This document shows, piece by piece, positions 61,150 to 64,000 of a stretch of DNA of 64,000 nt (its first letter is position 1; the number at the start of each line of letters is the position of its first letter). Location of the stretch: assembly GCF_003457605.1 (NCBI RefSeq), contig NZ_QRAN01000004.1:62001-126000 (forward strand), written 5' to 3'. This DNA comes from Seongchinamella sediminis (GTDB lineage: Bacteria; Pseudomonadota; Gammaproteobacteria; Pseudomonadales; Halieaceae). The position numbers and the translations under genes were made by a program. The notes below the pieces were generated by a model. It was not told where the DNA came from, searched no databases, and saw only the letters and a program-made list of their open reading frames with translations.

Positions 61150-62136
61150 ATGGACATCCGCGATCTCGGCAGGCTGGACCTGAACCTGCTGGTAGCGCTG
61201 GAGGCGCTGCTGGAGGAGCGCTCTGTCTCCCAGGCGGCCAGCCGCCTGTACATCACCCAGTCGGCGATGAGCAAAACCCTGGGGCGATTGCGGGAGTTAT
61301 TTGACGACCAGCTGTTTGTGCGCCGGGGAAGCGGCATGGTACCCACACCGCGGGCCGAACAGCTGGGGGCGCGCCTGCCCGAGGTGCTGCAGGCGGTGCA
61401 GAGCATGATCCAGCCCCTGGAGTTTGACCCCAGGGTCTACGAAGGCAAGATGAATTTACTGGCCCAGGGGCCGTTGGGCGCCTGGTTTATTCCCGCCCTG
61501 GTGGCCAGGCTGCAGCGCGATGCACCGGGCATGCGCCTGCGCGTCTGTTCCCAGGCGGACGACCTGTTCGAGCAGCTCGCTACCGGAGGCCTGGATATGG
61601 CCCTGCAAATCGAACGCCGGCACTACCCGGCGGAACTGGAGCTGACTACCCTGGCCTTCGCCCAGCCGGTGCTGATGGCCCGCAAGGGGCACCCGCTGGA
61701 AAACACCGAGTTCAGCGTTGACGATGTAGCCCGCTTCCCCCAGGTTGCGCTGATGTCCACCGACATTGGCGAACTGCGTCTTAGCGAGAACAGTGCCGAG
61801 CAGGTGGAGGAGTACCAGCGACGCACCGAGGCCCAGGTGGAAACTGATGACCTGCAAACCGCGCTGCAAATCGTCAGCGAAACCGACTGCCTGTTCCCCG
61901 CACCCCCGCTGTTGATGGAACAGTTCAACCTGTCCCGCTACCTGGTGGCCTTGCCGATCCCGGGGCTCAGCGACCTGAGTATCCGCTATGTGGCGGTGCG
62001 ACCGCAGCGGGTGCTCGGTTCCGCCGCGCATGAATTTTTCTACCAGCAGATCATCGCCCTGACCGAGGAGTTCCGCGCCCGCATGGGCCTGCCCGATCTG
62101 CAACAGTTGCGACAGCAAAGGAAACTTGACTACTGA
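61150..62136 (+). CDS. LysR-family transcriptional regulator
   Basis: A 328-residue LysR regulator of the NodD/LeuO-like branch: LDLNLLVALEALLEERSVSQAASRLYITQSAMSKTLGRLRELFDDQLFVRRGSGMVPTPRA forms the winged helix. The effector domain starts near residue 95. Its AT-rich upstream region carries the perfect inverted repeat, and a 40-residue peptide is encoded divergently. The downstream genes are a DUF3450 and ExbB-type pair on the same strand, which may or may not be controlled by it. Confidence 0.92.
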   Translation: MDIRDLGRLDLNLLVALEALLEERSVSQAASRLYITQSAMSKTLGRLRELFDDQLFVRRGSGMVPTPRAEQLGARLPEVLQAVQSMIQPLEFDPRVYEGKMNLLAQGPLGAWFIPALVARLQRDAPGMRLRVCSQADDLFEQLATGGLDMALQIERRHYPAELELTTLAFAQPVLMARKGHPLENTEFSVDDVARFPQVALMSTDIGELRLSENSAEQVEEYQRRTEAQVETDDLQTALQIVSETDCLFPAPPLLMEQFNLSRYLVALPIPGLSDLSIRYVAVRPQRVLGSAAHEFFYQQIIALTEEFRARMGLPDLQQLRQQRKLDY

Positions 62137-62178
62137 CTGCTGCCACTGATCGTGGCAGCAGCAACACAAACCGCAATA

Positions 62179-62976
62179 ATGACGCACTTGATGGCCGCTA
62201 ATACCACACTGCTATTCCTGATATCCCTGTTGCTGTTCGCCTTGCCGACCTTGCCTGCTCGAGGTCAGGGGGCAGGGGAACAGCTGGGGCAGAGCCTGGA
62301 GGTGGTCGCCGATACCAATCGCAGCGCAGCCAGTTCACAGCAAAAGATCGATGCGCTGTCCCGGGAAACCCGCATCCTGCTGGAAGAATACCGCAGCCTG
62401 AAAGAGAGCAGCGAGTACCAGCAGGCATACACCCGCGAACTGGAGCATTTGCAGGCGTCCCAGGATGCACGCATCGAGTCCCTCAACCGGCAGATTGCCC
62501 AGGCCAGGATCACCCGCCAGCGAATCCTGCCGCTGATGCGCTCGATGGCAGACGCCCTGGAGGAGTTCGTGGTCCTGGACCTGCCTTTCCACCAGCAGGA
62601 GCGACTGGCGGGGGTACTACAGCTCAGGCAGCGACTGGATAATCCTGAGCTCTCGGTGGCGGCCCGCCTGCGGCTGCTGCTGGAGGCCTACCAGATTGAA
62701 CAGCACTACGGCACCACGCTGGAGGCCTGGCGGGGCCCGCTGGACGTTGACGGTGGGACCCTGTCGGTTGAATACCTGCGACTCGGTCGCACCGCGCTTT
62801 ACTACCAGAGTCTGGACCGCAAGAGCAGCGCTTACTGGGACATCATCAAGCGCGACTGGCAAGCACTGCCAGCGGAACACAACCGGAGCCTGGCCCAGGC
62901 GATGCGTGTCGCCCGCAAGCAAACCGCGCCGCAGCTGCTGGCTCTGCCCTTGCCGGCCGGGGGAACGGAATCGTGA
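62179..62976 (+). CDS. DUF3450 periplasmic coiled-coil protein
   Basis: A 265-residue secreted protein. The signal peptide spans residues ~1-30 (LLFLISLLLFALPTLPARG). Residues ~35-120 are a long coiled coil (QQKIDALSRETRILLEEYRSLKESSEYQQ), followed by LPLMRSMADALEEFVVLDLPFHQQERLAGVLQLRQ and a helical C-terminal part, the DUF3450 pattern. DUF3450 genes precede the TonB2-type ExbB-like TtpC genes. Start at ATG 62179 is preferred; ATG 62191 also gives a signal peptide. The stop overlaps the next gene as GTGA. Confidence 0.82.
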   Translation: MTHLMAANTTLLFLISLLLFALPTLPARGQGAGEQLGQSLEVVADTNRSAASSQQKIDALSRETRILLEEYRSLKESSEYQQAYTRELEHLQASQDARIESLNRQIAQARITRQRILPLMRSMADALEEFVVLDLPFHQQERLAGVLQLRQRLDNPELSVAARLRLLLEAYQIEQHYGTTLEAWRGPLDVDGGTLSVEYLRLGRTALYYQSLDRKSSAYWDIIKRDWQALPAEHNRSLAQAMRVARKQTAPQLLALPLPAGGTES

Positions 62977-64000
62977 ACCGGCTGTTGCTGTTACTGGCGA
63001 GCCTTTGTCTCGCGGCCGCCAGCCACGCCGCCGATGCGCCGCAGAACCTGGACCAGCTGCTGGCCAGGGTCAAGCAGCAACAGGTGGAGCAGCGTGAGTT
63101 GAACCGCCAGCGAGAGCAGGAATTTCTTGCCGACAGGCAGCGCCAGCAGCAGCTGTTGGCTGCGGCCCGCGCCGAGTTCGAGCGCCAGCAACAGCAGAAC
63201 CAGCCGCTGCTGGCGATCACCGAGCGCAAAGCGGCAGAGATAGGACGGCTGGAAGAGGAACTGGAACAGGTCACCGCCGACATGGGCGATCTCAGCAGTA
63301 CCTTTCGCGAGTTTGCCGGCGACTTCTCCGCCGTGCTCCGTGATTCCATGCTCAGTGCCCAGTTGCCGCAGCGCCTGCCGCAGGTCGAGAAACTGGCCGC
63401 CGCCGATGGCCAGGTGACGATCGGGGAAATACAGGCCCTGTGGCTGCTGCTGCAGGAAGACATGATCGAGAGTGGCAGGATTAGCCGTTTTCCGGCAGCG
63501 GTGATCGACACCCGCGGCGCGGTCCGCGAGGCCAGTGTGCTCAGGGTGGGACCATTTTCCGCCTGGGACAATGGCAACTTCCTGCGTTACGTGCCGGAGA
63601 CAGCCGAGTTGCTGACCCTGAGCCGGCAACCGCCGGCGCGCTTCCAGCGGGCAGCGCGCAATTTTGGCGGGCAGGGCAGCGGCCTGTATACGCTCGCCAT
63701 AGATCCCACCCGGGGCAGCCTGCTGGGCATGCTCAGCTTCACCCCGGACCTGCGCGAGCGCATTGAGCAGGGCGGCAGCATCGGCCTGATTATTATCGGC
63801 CTGGGCCTGGCCGGCCTGCTGCTAACCCTGTTTCGACTAAGCTACCTGCTGGTGGTTGACCGGCGTATTCGACGGCAGCTGCGGGAGATTACCTCACCGC
63901 GGGCGAACAATCCGCTGGGAAGAGTCCTGCTGGCGGTACAAGGTCTTGCCACCGAGGATGACGAGCTGCTGCAGCTGAAGCTGGATGAAGCCGTACTGGC
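62973..64000 (+). CDS. ExbB/TtpC-like proton-channel protein, 5' part
   Basis: The frame starts at GTG 62973 (GTGA overlap with the DUF3450 stop) and runs off the right edge, 342 codons in. Residues 1-20 are a signal peptide (LLLLLASLCLAAASHA). Residues ~30-120 are a Gln/Glu-rich coiled coil (VKQQQVEQRELNRQREQE), then a soluble region, and a first membrane span near GSIGLIIIGLGLAGLLLTLF (~residue 270). This is the layout of the long ExbB/TtpC protein of TonB2 systems, with the ExbB-type spans expected outside the window. It would work with TonB, ExbB and ExbD to energise outer-membrane receptors. Confidence 0.8.
   Translation, partial: MNRLLLLLASLCLAAASHAADAPQNLDQLLARVKQQQVEQRELNRQREQEFLADRQRQQQLLAAARAEFERQQQQNQPLLAITERKAAEIGRLEEELEQVTADMGDLSSTFREFAGDFSAVLRDSMLSAQLPQRLPQVEKLAAADGQVTIGEIQALWLLLQEDMIESGRISRFPAAVIDTRGAVREASVLRVGPFSAWDNGNFLRYVPETAELLTLSRQPPARFQRAARNFGGQGSGLYTLAIDPTRGSLLGMLSFTPDLRERIEQGGSIGLIIIGLGLAGLLLTLFRLSYLLVVDRRIRRQLREITSPRANNPLGRVLLAVQGLATEDDELLQLKLDEAVL

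Noticed and set aside
1-64000. Search for tRNA, rRNA, IS elements, prophage, toxin-antitoxin or defence genes.
   Set aside because: None was recognised by eye; short or divergent ones could still be missed.

Overview
The window is about 64 kb of GC-rich bacterial chromosome, densely packed with genes on both strands. By gene content it looks like a marine gammaproteobacterium. A Halieaceae/OM60-type or related Cellvibrionales lineage fits best. That is inferred from the mix of an NAD-dependent (Fds-type) formate dehydrogenase, DUF1302/DUF1329/YCF48/RND clusters, DUF3450-ExbB and TonB receptors; no rRNA or marker gene is present to prove it. I see no tRNA, rRNA, transposase, phage gene or CRISPR array. 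Both window edges cut genes.

Layout. 1-2.2 kb: end of a formate dehydrogenase operon (fdsA, fdhD, fdsD). 2.2-7.1 kb: a SIMPL protein, a translationally coupled GCS2-like ligase plus AstE/aspartoacylase-like hydrolase, an LLM-class oxidoreductase and an HxlR regulator. 7.2-12.5 kb: a TonB-dependent receptor, metY and sstT. 12.5-17.6 kb: a cobalamin operon on the minus strand, cobO-cobQ-btuC-btuD-btuF, preceded by a recognisable cobalamin riboswitch and promoter. 17.6-21.7 kb: DUF501, a cytochrome c lipoprotein with a VAO-type FAD oxidase, a YigZ protein and DAHP synthase. 21.8-28.6 kb: a DUF481 protein, a transporter-coupled hybrid histidine kinase, a lipoprotein with a GspG-like head, and a two-RCK channel with a non-canonical pore. 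28.7-36 kb: an AraC regulator and DUF3604 protein, an ornithine decarboxylase divergent from an Lrp regulator, a membrane-anchored alcohol dehydrogenase and DinB. 36-45.3 kb: a LysR regulator divergent from cysC-sat-DHH, a GGDEF-EAL protein, an ene-reductase and a SLC13/TrkA-C permease.

45.3-60.9 kb is the most interesting part. Two SDRs, two epimerase-type dehydrogenases, an Old Yellow Enzyme, a SnoaL/NTF2-like protein and an AraC regulator lead into DUF1302-DUF1329-YCF48-RND(MMPL) and a DUF3313 lipoprotein. I read this as a system that handles and modifies a hydrophobic, possibly enone- or alcohol-bearing compound (lipid, terpenoid or steroid-like) and moves it across the envelope. The substrate is not known from the sequence.

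60.9-64 kb: a previously easy-to-miss 40-residue membrane peptide, a LysR regulator beside a perfect 11-bp inverted repeat, and the start of a TonB2-type energy system (DUF3450 plus an ExbB/TtpC-like protein that runs off the window).
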